Of a stretch of 64,000 nt of DNA, positions 1 to 8,171 are shown piece by piece; position 1 is the first letter of the stretch, and the number at the start of each line of letters is the position of its first letter. Source of the stretch: Thetidibacter halocola. GTDB lineage: Bacteria > Pseudomonadota > Alphaproteobacteria > Rhodobacterales > Rhodobacteraceae. The position numbers and the translations under genes are program-made. The stretch covers positions 485,062-549,061 of the forward strand of contig NZ_JAGTUU010000004.1 of the NCBI RefSeq assembly GCF_018224955.1, read 5' to 3'. The notes beneath the pieces are model-generated. The model had not been told where the DNA came from. It made no database searches and saw only the letters and a program-made list of their open reading frames with translations.

Positions 1-338
1 TCCGCGTCGAGGCACGCTATGTCATGGATCCGTCGCCGATCCCGAAATTCGACAACCCGAAACTGGGCGACTGCCCCGCCATCCAACTGTTCGGCGCGGG
101 ACGCGAGCAGCGCCTCTATGCGCTGCCGCCCTGGACGCAGGTGGTCAGCCTCGACTTCGAGGATCACCCGTTCGAGCCGTCCAAGGCGGATCATCCCTGC
201 GGCCTGTGTGGCGCGACCGACAGCTATCTCGACGAGGTTATCGTGGACGATGTGGGCGGGCGGATGTTCGTCTGTTCCGACACCGACTATTGCGAGGCGC
301 GGCAGGCGCAGGGCCATCGCGGAAAGGACGCGGCATGA
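1..338 (+). CDS. phnJ: PhnJ, C-P lyase catalytic subunit (3' part only)
   Basis: C-terminal part of alpha-D-ribose 1-methylphosphonate 5-phosphate C-P lyase, the radical-SAM enzyme that breaks the carbon-phosphorus bond. The gene enters from the left edge; codons are in phase from position 3. The visible stretch has the family's very conserved segment around MDPSPIPKFDNPKLGDCPAI, a cysteine pair in CGLCGATDS and a further Cys near the end. These cysteines match the C-terminal metal and cluster-binding part of PhnJ. The stop overlaps the phnK start (ATGA), as in other phn operons. The identification is firm although the N-terminal two thirds lies outside the window. Confidence 0.95.
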   Translation, partial: RVEARYVMDPSPIPKFDNPKLGDCPAIQLFGAGREQRLYALPPWTQVVSLDFEDHPFEPSKADHPCGLCGATDSYLDEVIVDDVGGRMFVCSDTDYCEARQAQGHRGKDAA

Positions 339-1111
339 GCTATACGCCCCTTCTTTCGGTGCGCGGAATCGGCAAGCGCTATGGCGCGCATGTCGGCTGC
401 ATCGATGTCAGCTTTGACCTCTGGCCGGGCGAGGTCATGGGGATCGTGGGCGAAAGCGGCTCTGGCAAGTCGACGCTGCTGAACTGCATGGCCGGGCACC
501 TGGTGCCGGATGCCGGTCAGGTGATCTTTGACACCCGCGCCGACGGCCCGCGCGACACCGTCACCATGAGCGAGCCCGAGCGGCGGATGCTGGGCCGCAC
601 CGACTGGGCCTTTGTCCACCAGCACGCCCGCGACGGGTTACGCATGGGCGTCAGCGCCGGTGGCAACGTGGGCGAACGCCTGATGGCGGTGGGCGCGCGG
701 CATTACGGAGACATCCGCGGCAAGGCGACGGACTGGCTGGAGCGGGTCGAGATTGACCCGGGCCGCATCGACGACCGCCCCTCGACCTTTTCGGGGGGCA
801 TGCAGCAGCGGTTGCAGATCGCGCGGAACCTGGTGACCGGGCCGCGACTGGTCTTCATGGACGAGCCCACCGGCGGGCTGGACGTGAGCGTGCAGGCACG
901 CCTGCTGGACCTGCTGCGCGGCCTGGTGCGCGACATGGGACTTTCGGCGGTGATCGTGACGCATGACCTGGCCGTGGTGCGCCTGCTGGCGGACCAGCTG
1001 ATGGTGATGAAATCGGGTCGCGTGGTCGAGGCCGGGCTGACCGACCAGGTGCTGGACGACCCGCAGCATGGCTATACGCAGTTGCTGGTCTCCAGCGTAT
1101 TGCAGGTATGA
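335..1111 (+). CDS. phnK: PhnK, ABC-type ATPase of the C-P lyase complex
   Basis: 258 aa. Cytoplasmic ABC-family ATPase that docks on the PhnGHIJ core; it is not a transporter subunit. Start chosen at the ATG overlapping the phnJ stop; a longer in-frame reading exists upstream but would run through phnJ. Walker A GESGSGKST (residues 39-47), ABC signature FSGGMQQRLQIARNL, and Walker B LVFMDEPT are all intact. Length and the phnJ-phnK-phnL order match known C-P lyase operons. Ten bases separate its stop from the phnL start, so the genes are surely co-transcribed. Confidence 0.95.
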   Translation: MSYTPLLSVRGIGKRYGAHVGCIDVSFDLWPGEVMGIVGESGSGKSTLLNCMAGHLVPDAGQVIFDTRADGPRDTVTMSEPERRMLGRTDWAFVHQHARDGLRMGVSAGGNVGERLMAVGARHYGDIRGKATDWLERVEIDPGRIDDRPSTFSGGMQQRLQIARNLVTGPRLVFMDEPTGGLDVSVQARLLDLLRGLVRDMGLSAVIVTHDLAVVRLLADQLMVMKSGRVVEAGLTDQVLDDPQHGYTQLLVSSVLQV

Positions 1112-1121
1112 GGAGTCGGCC

Positions 1122-1805
1122 ATGATCGAGATCGAGAACCTGTCAAAGACCTTCACCCTGCACAATCAGGGCGGCGCGGTCCTTCGCGTGATCGAAGCGG
1201 CGCGACTGTCGGTGGCGCCCGGCGAATGCGTCGCCCTGACCGGCGCGAGCGGCGCGGGCAAGTCCACGCTGATGCGGATGATCTACGGCAATTACCGCGC
1301 CGCCTCTGGCCGTATCCTGGTGGGCGGCGTCGACGTGGCGCGGGCCGAGCCGCGCGCAATCATCCGGTTGCGACGCGAGACGCTGGGTTACGTCAGCCAG
1401 TTCCTGCGCGTCGTGCCGCGCGTGCCGACGCTGGACGTGGTGGCCGAACCGTTGCGCGCGGTGGGCGTGCCGGTGGAGGACGCGCGAGAGCGGGCGCGCG
1501 GATTGCTGGCCCGGCTGAACATCCCGGAGCGGCTGTGGAGCCTGTCCCCCACGACCTTCTCGGGCGGCGAGCAGCAACGCGTCAACATCGCGCGCGGGTT
1601 TGCCCATCCCTATCCCGCCCTTCTGCTGGACGAACCCACCGCCAGCCTCGACACCGCCAATCGCGAGGTCGTGCTAAGGCTGATCGAGGAGGCCAAGGCG
1701 CGGGGCGCGGCGATGATCGGCATCTTCCACGACGAGGCGGCGCGCGCCCGGGTCTGCGACCGCGAGATCGATGTCAGCCGTTTTGCCCCGGCGCGGGCGG
1801 CATGA
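1122..1805 (+). CDS. phnL: PhnL, ABC-type ATPase of the C-P lyase pathway
   Basis: 227 aa. Second ABC-type ATPase of the pathway. With PhnG, PhnH and PhnI it is needed to form alpha-D-ribose 1-methylphosphonate 5-triphosphate from ATP and phosphonate. Start chosen at the ATG preceded by AGGAG (1111-1115), not the upstream in-frame ATG at 1068 inside phnK. Walker A GASGAGKST at residues 41-49, signature FSGGEQQRVNIARGF, and Walker B LLLDEPTASLD are present. Its stop overlaps the phnN ATG by four bases, indicating translational coupling. Confidence 0.93.
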   Translation: MIEIENLSKTFTLHNQGGAVLRVIEAARLSVAPGECVALTGASGAGKSTLMRMIYGNYRAASGRILVGGVDVARAEPRAIIRLRRETLGYVSQFLRVVPRVPTLDVVAEPLRAVGVPVEDARERARGLLARLNIPERLWSLSPTTFSGGEQQRVNIARGFAHPYPALLLDEPTASLDTANREVVLRLIEEAKARGAAMIGIFHDEAARARVCDREIDVSRFAPARAA

Positions 1806-2347
1806 GCGACGGTTGGCTGATCGCTGTGGTCGGGCCTTCGGGCGTCGGCAAGGATTCGGTCATGGCGGGGATCGCGACGCGTGCGCCGGGCATCCGGCCG
1901 GTGCGGCGGGTCATCACCCGCGCGCCGGACCCGGACGGCGAAGACCATGAGCCCATGACGCCCGACGCCTTTTCCGAGTCCGTGGCGCGGGGCGCCTTTT
2001 GCCTGCATTGGGACGCACATGGCCTGAGCTACGGCATCCCAGCCCCGGTTCTAGCGGATGTCCGGGGCGGCGCGAACCGGTTGGCGAACCTGTCGCGCGG
2101 TGTCCTGAGGCAGGCCGCAAAGGTGTTTCCGCGCCTTCTGGTCCTGCACATCACCGCCGCGCCCGAGGTTCTGGCCGCGCGGCTGGCAGGGCGCGGGCGG
2201 GAAAGCGCCGACGAGATCGCGGGACGGCTTGCGCAGGCGCCGCGGCCGTTGCCGCCCGGCCTGAATGTCGTCACCATCGTCAATGACGGCCCGCTGGACG
2301 ATACCGTGACGCGGGCGCTGGCGGCGATTCAACCGGTGAGGGCGTAG
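1802..2347 (+). CDS. phnN: PhnN, ribose 1,5-bisphosphate phosphokinase
   Basis: 181 aa. Converts ribose 1,5-bisphosphate to PRPP, the last step by which the C-P lyase pathway returns its ribose carrier to the PRPP pool. It has an N-terminal P-loop GPSGVGKDS (residues 11-19) and the guanylate-kinase-like fold pattern with VRRVITR following. The start overlaps phnL (ATGA). The 3' end overlaps the convergent 2H-phosphoesterase gene by 19 bp. Length is normal for the family (about 185 aa). Confidence 0.92.
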   Translation: MSDGWLIAVVGPSGVGKDSVMAGIATRAPGIRPVRRVITRAPDPDGEDHEPMTPDAFSESVARGAFCLHWDAHGLSYGIPAPVLADVRGGANRLANLSRGVLRQAAKVFPRLLVLHITAAPEVLAARLAGRGRESADEIAGRLAQAPRPLPPGLNVVTIVNDGPLDDTVTRALAAIQPVRA

Positions 2348-3000
2348 CGTTGGACCAGTTCGAAACGCCCGTCCGATCGCTCTCCGACCAAGGCGACCTC
2401 GTCGAGGACGAAGGGCGCGGGCAGCGGCGGAAGATGCGCCTCGACCGCCGCGAACCAGCGGTCCATATCGTCCCTTGGCAGGCGGTCGGTGAGGGTCAGG
2501 TGAAAGCGGAATTCCTCCATCACGTAGGGATAGCCCCAGCGGGTCAACAGCGCCTCCTGCCGGGGCGACAGGTTCGCCTTGCGGCGACGGGCAAGTTCGT
2601 CCTCGCCGGGTGGCGCGCGGAAGGCGTCCAGGTCAGCCACGCAGGCCGCGGCAACACGGGCGATGCCGGTCGTGTCGCCCGTGGGCGTCAGCGCCAGGAA
2701 CCGGCCCAGCCGGCTGAGGTGAAGCCCCTCGCATCGGGCCGGGGCGCAGGTGGCCGCCATCGCGGCCGTCGCCACGGCGAGGGCGTCGGCGTCGCGCCCG
2801 CCGGCCAGGCGGAAGGGCGGTTTCAGCGTGCCATGAAAGCCGTATCTGCGCGGTGTCGCAGTGATGGCCTCGATGCCGGGCAGGTCGGGCTGGTCCACGG
2901 GCCGGCCCGTGGCCGCGTCCCAGCCCAGCCAGCGCGCCCCGAATTCCGCCAGGTCGCCCTTGGGCGGAAGGTAATAGATCGCGAAGCGAGTATATGACAT
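2329..3000 (-). CDS. DUF1045 / 2H-phosphoesterase family phosphonate-metabolism protein
   Basis: 223 aa. Member of the family annotated as putative phosphonate metabolism protein, part of the 2H phosphoesterase superfamily. Two catalytic H-x-T motifs are visible: HGT at residues 56-58, followed by LKPPF, and HLT in FHLTLTDRL near the C-terminus. 2H enzymes open cyclic phosphates. In the C-P lyase pathway the cyclic product (5-phosphoribosyl 1,2-cyclic phosphate) needs a diesterase, and no phnP is seen here, so this protein is a candidate for that step. That role is inference. The ATG at 3000 was preferred; longer in-frame starts lie inside phnM on the opposite strand. Confidence 0.8.
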   Translation of the reverse strand: MSYTRFAIYYLPPKGDLAEFGARWLGWDAATGRPVDQPDLPGIEAITATPRRYGFHGTLKPPFRLAGGRDADALAVATAAMAATCAPARCEGLHLSRLGRFLALTPTGDTTGIARVAAACVADLDAFRAPPGEDELARRRKANLSPRQEALLTRWGYPYVMEEFRFHLTLTDRLPRDDMDRWFAAVEAHLPPLPAPFVLDEVALVGERSDGRFELVQRYALTG

Positions 3001-3049
3001 GAATTCTCCCCTTCCCTCCGGCTCTCTGGAAGGCGCGCATGACGGTTCC

Positions 3050-4192
3050 ATGGCAGAGCCGCTGTGTCTTGCCAATGCCCGCCTCGTCCTGCGCGACTGC
3101 GTGCTGACGGGCCGCATCACCCTTGCCGAGGGACGGATCGCCGAGATCGCCGAGGGAGACCAAGTGCCCCCCGGCGCGGTGGATTGCGGCGGCGATGTCG
3201 TGATGCCCGGACTGGTGGAACTGCATACCGACAACCTGGAACGGCATATCGAGCCGCGCCCCTCGGTCGACTGGCCGCACCTGCCGGCGATCCTCGCGCA
3301 TGACGGGGAACTGGCCTCAACCGGGATCACCACGGTCTTTGACGCGATGCGGGTCGGCTCCATCCATGACGGCAAGGGGCGTTACATGCCCTATGCGCGC
3401 GCGCTGGCCTCGGAACTGATGATGCTGCGCGAAGGCGGACACCTGAAGATCAGCCATTTCCTGCACCTGCGGGCCGAGACCTGTTCCGAAACCCTGCTGG
3501 AAGAGATGGCGGCCTTCGGCCCCGAGGACCGGGTGGGCATCGTCAGCCTGATGGACCACACGCCGGGCCAGCGGCAGTTTCGCGACCTGGCCGCGCTCAA
3601 GACCTATGTCGCCAAGAAGCGCGGCATGTCGGACGCCGATTTCGTCGAGCATGTGGCGAACCTGAAGGAGTTGCGCCGTCTGCATGGCACGCGGCACGAG
3701 GCCGGCGCCGTGGCCGAGGCGCGCCGCCTTGGTGCAGTGCTGGCCAGCCATGACGACACCACGGCAGACCAGGTGGCAACCTCGAAGGCGCATGGCGTGG
3801 GGTTCGCCGAATTCCCGACGACCCTGGAGGCGGCGCAGGCCTGCCAGGCGCAGGGCATCAAGGTGATGATGGGCGCGCCAAACCTGATCCGGGGCGGGTC
3901 GCATTCGGGCAATGTCGCGGCAAATGACCTTGCGCAGGCCGGGCTGCTGGACATCGTGTCGTCGGATTACGTACCGTCGGCGCTGCTTCTGTCTGCCTTC
4001 CGCCTGTTCGACCTGTGGGGCGACCTGCCCCGTGCCGTGGCCTGCGTGACCGAAAGCCCGGCGCGTGCGGCGGGCCTGACGGACCGCGGCCGGCTGGAGG
4101 CGGGCTGGCGCGGCGACGTCCTGCGCGTCGGCCTGATCGGCACCACGCCGGTGCTGCGCGGCGTCTGGAGCCGGGGCGCGCGCGTGGCCTGA
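3050..4192 (+). CDS. phnM: PhnM, ribose methylphosphonate triphosphate diphosphatase
   Basis: 380 aa from the chosen start, close to the usual ~380. Amidohydrolase-superfamily enzyme that removes diphosphate from alpha-D-ribose 1-methylphosphonate 5-triphosphate, giving the PhnJ substrate. The signature ELHTDNLERH carries the first metal ligands; later ASHDDTT and SSDYVPSALL match PhnM. An in-frame ATG at 2999 would add 17 residues and overlap the divergent 2H gene start. I prefer 3050 because the family normally begins right at this point, though its ribosome-binding site is weak. Confidence 0.93.
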   Translation: MAEPLCLANARLVLRDCVLTGRITLAEGRIAEIAEGDQVPPGAVDCGGDVVMPGLVELHTDNLERHIEPRPSVDWPHLPAILAHDGELASTGITTVFDAMRVGSIHDGKGRYMPYARALASELMMLREGGHLKISHFLHLRAETCSETLLEEMAAFGPEDRVGIVSLMDHTPGQRQFRDLAALKTYVAKKRGMSDADFVEHVANLKELRRLHGTRHEAGAVAEARRLGAVLASHDDTTADQVATSKAHGVGFAEFPTTLEAAQACQAQGIKVMMGAPNLIRGGSHSGNVAANDLAQAGLLDIVSSDYVPSALLLSAFRLFDLWGDLPRAVACVTESPARAAGLTDRGRLEAGWRGDVLRVGLIGTTPVLRGVWSRGARVA

Positions 4193-4212
4193 TCCGGCCC
4201 GTCGATGCGCCC

Positions 4213-5136
4213 TCAGCCCAGACGGATCGGGTTCGACCAGGCGCGGCGTCCTGCGCGGTCCATCACCGTCACGCGGATCCACGGCGAGTTGCGGAAGCGC
4301 TGCATCGGCACGGCGGCCTGCGTCATCGACTGGCCATGCACTGCCTGCGCCGCGCTGCCATGCCCCTGCACCATCACGACCGAAGCTGCCGAACAGGCGA
4401 CGGTGATCTCGCCGCCCGAGACCGTCACGCCACGCAGTTCCGGCCCCTGGCTGGAATAGAAATCGCCCGCTTTCAGCGCCTCGAGCAGCAGGTCGGGATC
4501 GTTCGCCTCGGCCTTGACCATCACCCAGCCGCCAAAATGGTCGGGCTCGGTGAAATGCGCGTCGTCGGTGGCGATCAACGTCACGTCGCGGCCCTCGGAC
4601 AGCAGCAGGTCGGCATAGAAGGCGCCGTCAGGCCGGTCGCAGCTGACCGCGCAGCCGTGATTGTAGATCTCGACCGCATGCGCCGCGGTGATGCTGCGCG
4701 CGTCCTCCAGCGTCATGCCCGACCATTGCGGATGGGCGATGGCGACGAACGCACCGGCGGCACGCGCCCGGGCGGCGAGTTCAGGGCCGGCCTCCTGCCC
4801 CTCAACCGGGTCGAAACCGGGCGCATGCGGCGGCGCGAAATCCGCCGGCAGACCGACCGCCAGGATGTGCCACAACTCACCGTTCCGCATGGCGCCCGAG
4901 TGGATCTCGGCCCCCAGCAGGGTGGTGAAGGCATTGTCGCGGAACGGCGTCGTGTCGGCGATTGGATAGCCATACGCGCCGATGAAATGGTCGGTCAGCG
5001 CGAGAAAGTCATAGCCTTCGGCCTTGTAGCGGCGGCAGACCTCGTCGGGTGGCAGGCCGCCGTCGGACAGGGTGGAATGGGTGTGCAGGTTGCCACGCCA
5101 GAAACGGCCGGGGGCGGAAAAGGCGGTAAGGGGCAT
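4213..5136 (-). CDS. PHP-domain (CehA/McbA-like) metal-dependent hydrolase
   Basis: 307 aa. PHP-superfamily hydrolase with an N-terminal metal site: H18 and H20 of HTHST plus D25, then ALTDH, a histidine in IAHPQ, and a D-x-H (ATDDAHF). No signal peptide, so probably cytoplasmic. Start at 5136 chosen because GAGGA lies eight bases upstream; an ATG nine bases further up is possible. PHP enzymes hydrolyse phosphate esters, including cyclic phosphodiesters. The neighbourhood of phn genes makes a phosphonate-linked role attractive, but it also sits 122 bp below the decayed amidinotransferase and could belong to that transcript. The substrate is unknown. Confidence 0.8.
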   Translation of the reverse strand: MPLTAFSAPGRFWRGNLHTHSTLSDGGLPPDEVCRRYKAEGYDFLALTDHFIGAYGYPIADTTPFRDNAFTTLLGAEIHSGAMRNGELWHILAVGLPADFAPPHAPGFDPVEGQEAGPELAARARAAGAFVAIAHPQWSGMTLEDARSITAAHAVEIYNHGCAVSCDRPDGAFYADLLLSEGRDVTLIATDDAHFTEPDHFGGWVMVKAEANDPDLLLEALKAGDFYSSQGPELRGVTVSGGEITVACSAASVVMVQGHGSAAQAVHGQSMTQAAVPMQRFRNSPWIRVTVMDRAGRRAWSNPIRLG

Positions 5137-5258
5137 GGGGCGCATCCTCGAGCCGGGCGCCGACGGCATGATGCGTGCCGACTGACCGGATGCCGGACAG
5201 CTTGCCCATTCCGCCCTTTTCCGCAAGCGGCTGCATCACGCCGCCGTCCGTTCCGACA

Positions 5259-5895
5259 TCACGCCAGGTGCGGCAAGTAATCCTCGCAGGTGCCCTCGCG
5301 ATAGACATCGGCGGTGCAGCAATGCAGGCCGCCGCCAAAGGCATAGGCGTCGCGCAGCTCGACCTCGACGACCTCCATGCCCAGCTTGTCCATCTGTTCG
5401 GCATGGTAGACCTCGGATTTCTCGACGCAGACCGTCTTGGCATCCAGTACCAGCACACTCATCGACAGCCAGACCGAGGAACAGCACAGCGGGGGCGGCG
5501 CGTTTTGCGCGGGCTGCGCGGCATCGACGACTTCCCAGCCGTTGGCCTCGAACATGGCGCGCTGATCCTCGGGCCGGCGGCGGCATGCAGCCGAACTGGC
5601 TGTTGGTGTGGAAATCGGGTGTGGTCACGGGTAGCGCGTGGTCGATCGGCGTCGGCCGGTCGACGCGGATGCCGCGAACCCCCAGTTGGGCGGCGAACCG
5701 GTCGAGCGGCTCGTTCGCGCGGTTGATCGTTTCCTGCCGGCGGCGGCCCCACAGGCCGCGCATGTCGCTGTCCTAAGGCACCTTTGCGTCCAGCGCCGGT
5801 TCCTCGGGTGGGATGTGGCAATTGTCGGCATTGCCGACGATCACGTGTTTCAGCGGATCCCACTCGTTCCAGCTGTTCACGACGGTGCGTGTCAT
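5259..5895 (-). pseudogene. Decayed glycine-amidinotransferase-like gene
   Basis: Reads as an amidinotransferase of the AGAT / inosamine amidinotransferase family, broken in three ways. The N-terminal part starts at 5895 (VVNSWNEWDPLKHVIVG), then hits an in-frame TAG at 5773-5775 where a Glu codon is likely. It resumes as RGLWGRRRQE through TTPDFHTNSQFGCMPP. At about 5570-5585 the frame shifts, and the next readable part is already C-terminal (EDQRAMFEANGWEVVDAA through FGGGLHCCTADVYREG). About 150 residues are missing between, including the region that should hold the catalytic Asp and His. The active-site Cys motif remains. It is the last member of the minus-strand ABC transporter/deaminase operon, 36 bp after the deaminase stop. 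Confidence 0.88.
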
Positions 5896-5931
5896 TCCGA
5901 TGTCTTCCTTGGGGAAATGCGGGACGGGGAT

Positions 5932-7173
5932 TCAGAAACCGGCGGTGACGGTCGCCGTTTCGGGAACGGCGCGCGACACGACCCGGCCATTCGAGATCAC
6001 GCAGAGCCGCGCCGGGCGCAGGCGCAGCGCCTCGATCGGGTCGGGCGCGTCCAGCACCACCAGGCTGGCACGCCTGCCCGGTTCCAGCCCGAAATCCAGC
6101 CCCATGATCTGCGCGGGCGTCCGTGTGACCATGTCGAAGGCCGCGCGCATCTGGTCAGGGGCCGTCATCAGCGCCACGTGCAGCCCCATATGCGCCACGT
6201 CCAGCATGTCGCCCGAGCCCAGTGGATACCACGGGTCGCGCACGCAATCCTGGCCGAAGGCGACGGTGACACCCGCCGCGCGCAGTTCCGGCACGCGGGT
6301 CATGCCGCGGCGCTTGGGATAGGTATCCATCCGGCCCTGAAGCGTGATGTTGATGAGCGGGTTGGGGATGGCGGCGACCTGCGCCTCGGCGATCAGCGGG
6401 ATCAGCTTGGCGACATAATAGTTGTCCATCGAATGCATCGAGGTCAGGTGCGATCCCGCCACTCGCCCCTGCAGACCGCAGCGGATCGTCTCGGCGGCCA
6501 GAGTCTCGATATGGCGGCTGAGGGGGTCGTCGCTTTCGTCGCAATGCAGGTCGACACGCAGGCCACGCTCTGCCGCCAGTTCGCAGGCGGCGCGGACCGA
6601 GGCCGCGCCATCGGCCATCGTCCGTTCGAAATGCGGGATGCCGCCGACCACGTCGACACCGGCATCCAGCGCGCGAATGACCTGCTGTTCCGCGCCCGCC
6701 GCGCGATACCAGCCGTCCTGCGGGAAGGCGACCAGTTGCAGGTCCAGTACGCCCTTCACCTGCTCGCGGACCTCCAGCAGCGCCTCGACGGTGCGGAAGG
6801 TCGCGTCGGTCACATCAACATGGCTGCGGATCGCAAGGACACCGCGCGACACCGCCTGCCGGCAATAGTCCAGCGCGCGGGCCACGATCTCGTCCCGGGT
6901 CTGGAGTGCCTTGAGTTCACTCCACAGCGCGATCCCTTCAAGCAGCGTGCCCGAGGCATTCACTCGCGGGCACCCGTAGGACAGGGTCGCGTCCATGTGG
7001 AAATGGCAGTCGATCAGGGGCTGGCTGACCAGCTTGCCGGTGGCGTCGATCACCTCGGCCGCGTCGGCAGCGATTCCGGGCTCGACCGCCGTGATCCGAC
7101 CGCCAGCGATGGCAATGTCGGCCTGCGTTCCGTCAGGCAGAACGCCGCCGCTGACCAGGATATCGACGCTCAT
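5932..7173 (-). CDS. CodA-like cytosine deaminase family amidohydrolase
   Basis: 413 aa. Amidohydrolase superfamily, cytosine/isoguanine deaminase subgroup. The metal and catalytic residues of E. coli CodA (H61, H63, H214, E217, H246, D313) align at a constant offset with H57, H59, H210, E213, H242 and D309 here, and the substrate Gln (CodA Q156) is Q152. The residue after the catalytic Asp, D314 in CodA, is C310 here, so the substrate may not be cytosine itself. Cytoplasmic; no signal peptide. The start overlaps the ATPase gene's stop (ATGA), making it part of the importer operon. It probably deaminates the imported compound. Confidence 0.85.
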   Translation of the reverse strand: MSVDILVSGGVLPDGTQADIAIAGGRITAVEPGIAADAAEVIDATGKLVSQPLIDCHFHMDATLSYGCPRVNASGTLLEGIALWSELKALQTRDEIVARALDYCRQAVSRGVLAIRSHVDVTDATFRTVEALLEVREQVKGVLDLQLVAFPQDGWYRAAGAEQQVIRALDAGVDVVGGIPHFERTMADGAASVRAACELAAERGLRVDLHCDESDDPLSRHIETLAAETIRCGLQGRVAGSHLTSMHSMDNYYVAKLIPLIAEAQVAAIPNPLINITLQGRMDTYPKRRGMTRVPELRAAGVTVAFGQDCVRDPWYPLGSGDMLDVAHMGLHVALMTAPDQMRAAFDMVTRTPAQIMGLDFGLEPGRRASLVVLDAPDPIEALRLRPARLCVISNGRVVSRAVPETATVTAGF

Positions 7174-8171
7174 GCGGCCTCCATCACGTGTTCGGCGCCG
7201 GGCGCCCAGCTGAGCCAGAACCGCTTGCCCGGTTCCGGCGCCAGCGATTCAAGCTGTGCCTCGGTGACCTGTGCCTTCAGTTCGGCACCGTCCGGCCCCT
7301 CGAAATAGCAGATGATGCCAGTGCCCGCGAATTCCTCGGAGACGAATTCCGCGGCGATGGCGCGGCCCTCGGGCTGCTCGGCGCTGACCGTCATGCGATC
7401 GGCGGCGACGACCAGTTCCTGCCCCGGCGCCTCGCCCGGCAGGATGTTGTTGCGCCCCACGAATTCCGCGACAAAGCGGGTCTTGGGCGCGCGGAAGATC
7501 TCTTGCGGGCGGCCGATCTGGGCGATTTCGCCATGGCCCATGATGACCACGCGGTCGGCCATGGCAAAGGCCTCGGACTGCGAATGCGTAACATAGACAA
7601 AGGTGATGCCCAGTTCCTTTTGCAGGCGGGTCAGCACGCCTTGCATGCGGATCACCAGGTGCGCGTCGAGCGCGCTAAGCGGTTCGTCCAGCAGCAGCAT
7701 CTGCGGTTCGGTCACCAGGCTGCGCGCCAGCGCCACGCGCTGCCGCTGGCCGCCCGACAGCTGGTCGATGCGCCGCTTCTCGAAGCCTTTCAGGCCCATC
7801 CGCTCCAGCCACAGCATGGCGCGGCCGTGGCGTTCGCTCTGTTCGACGCCGCGCATCTTCAGGCCGAATTCGACGTTTTCCTTTACGTTCAGGAACGGAA
7901 ACAGCGCCAGCGACTGCCAGACCATCGGCGTGTCGCGCTCATGCGCGGGAACGTCGTTCATCACGTTGCCGTCGATGGTGATGGTGCCGGCGCTGGGCGT
8001 CTCCAGCCCCGCCAGCATCCGCAGGGTCGTGGTCTTGCCACAGCCCGAGGGGCCCATGATCGCCACGAACTCGCCCCGCCCAATGGTCAGGTCGATCCCC
8101 TTGACTGCCTGGAAGTCGCCATAATTTTTCGACACGCCGTCGAAGCGCACCAGCGGATCGTCTGTCGTCAT
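7170..8171 (-). CDS. PotA-like ABC importer ATPase
   Basis: 333 aa. ATP-binding subunit of a spermidine/putrescine-type importer. Walker A GPSGCGKTT, signature LSGGQRQRVALARSL and Walker B LLLDEPLSALD are intact, and a C-terminal TOBE-type domain of about 100 residues follows (from about FVGRNNILPG). Overlaps the downstream deaminase and the upstream permease by 4 bp each, so stoichiometric co-expression is likely. The PotA/PotG type takes polyamines, opines and other small cations; substrate cannot be told from this subunit. Confidence 0.9.
   Translation of the reverse strand: MTTDDPLVRFDGVSKNYGDFQAVKGIDLTIGRGEFVAIMGPSGCGKTTTLRMLAGLETPSAGTITIDGNVMNDVPAHERDTPMVWQSLALFPFLNVKENVEFGLKMRGVEQSERHGRAMLWLERMGLKGFEKRRIDQLSGGQRQRVALARSLVTEPQMLLLDEPLSALDAHLVIRMQGVLTRLQKELGITFVYVTHSQSEAFAMADRVVIMGHGEIAQIGRPQEIFRAPKTRFVAEFVGRNNILPGEAPGQELVVAADRMTVSAEQPEGRAIAAEFVSEEFAGTGIICYFEGPDGAELKAQVTEAQLESLAPEPGKRFWLSWAPGAEHVMEAA

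Noticed and set aside
5236..5763. A 175-codon minus-strand open frame as an intact gene
   Set aside because: Only its first third is the amidinotransferase; after the frameshift it is out-of-frame translation. Treated as part of the pseudogene.
5773..5775. Read-through or recoded TAG in the amidinotransferase gene
   Set aside because: The same gene also has a frameshift and a large deletion removing catalytic residues, so recoding would not rescue it.
5625..7308. Very long plus-strand frame antisense to the CodA-like gene
   Set aside because: High-G+C shadow frame; translation is His/Arg/Gln-rich without any recognisable domain, while the minus strand has a fully conserved enzyme.
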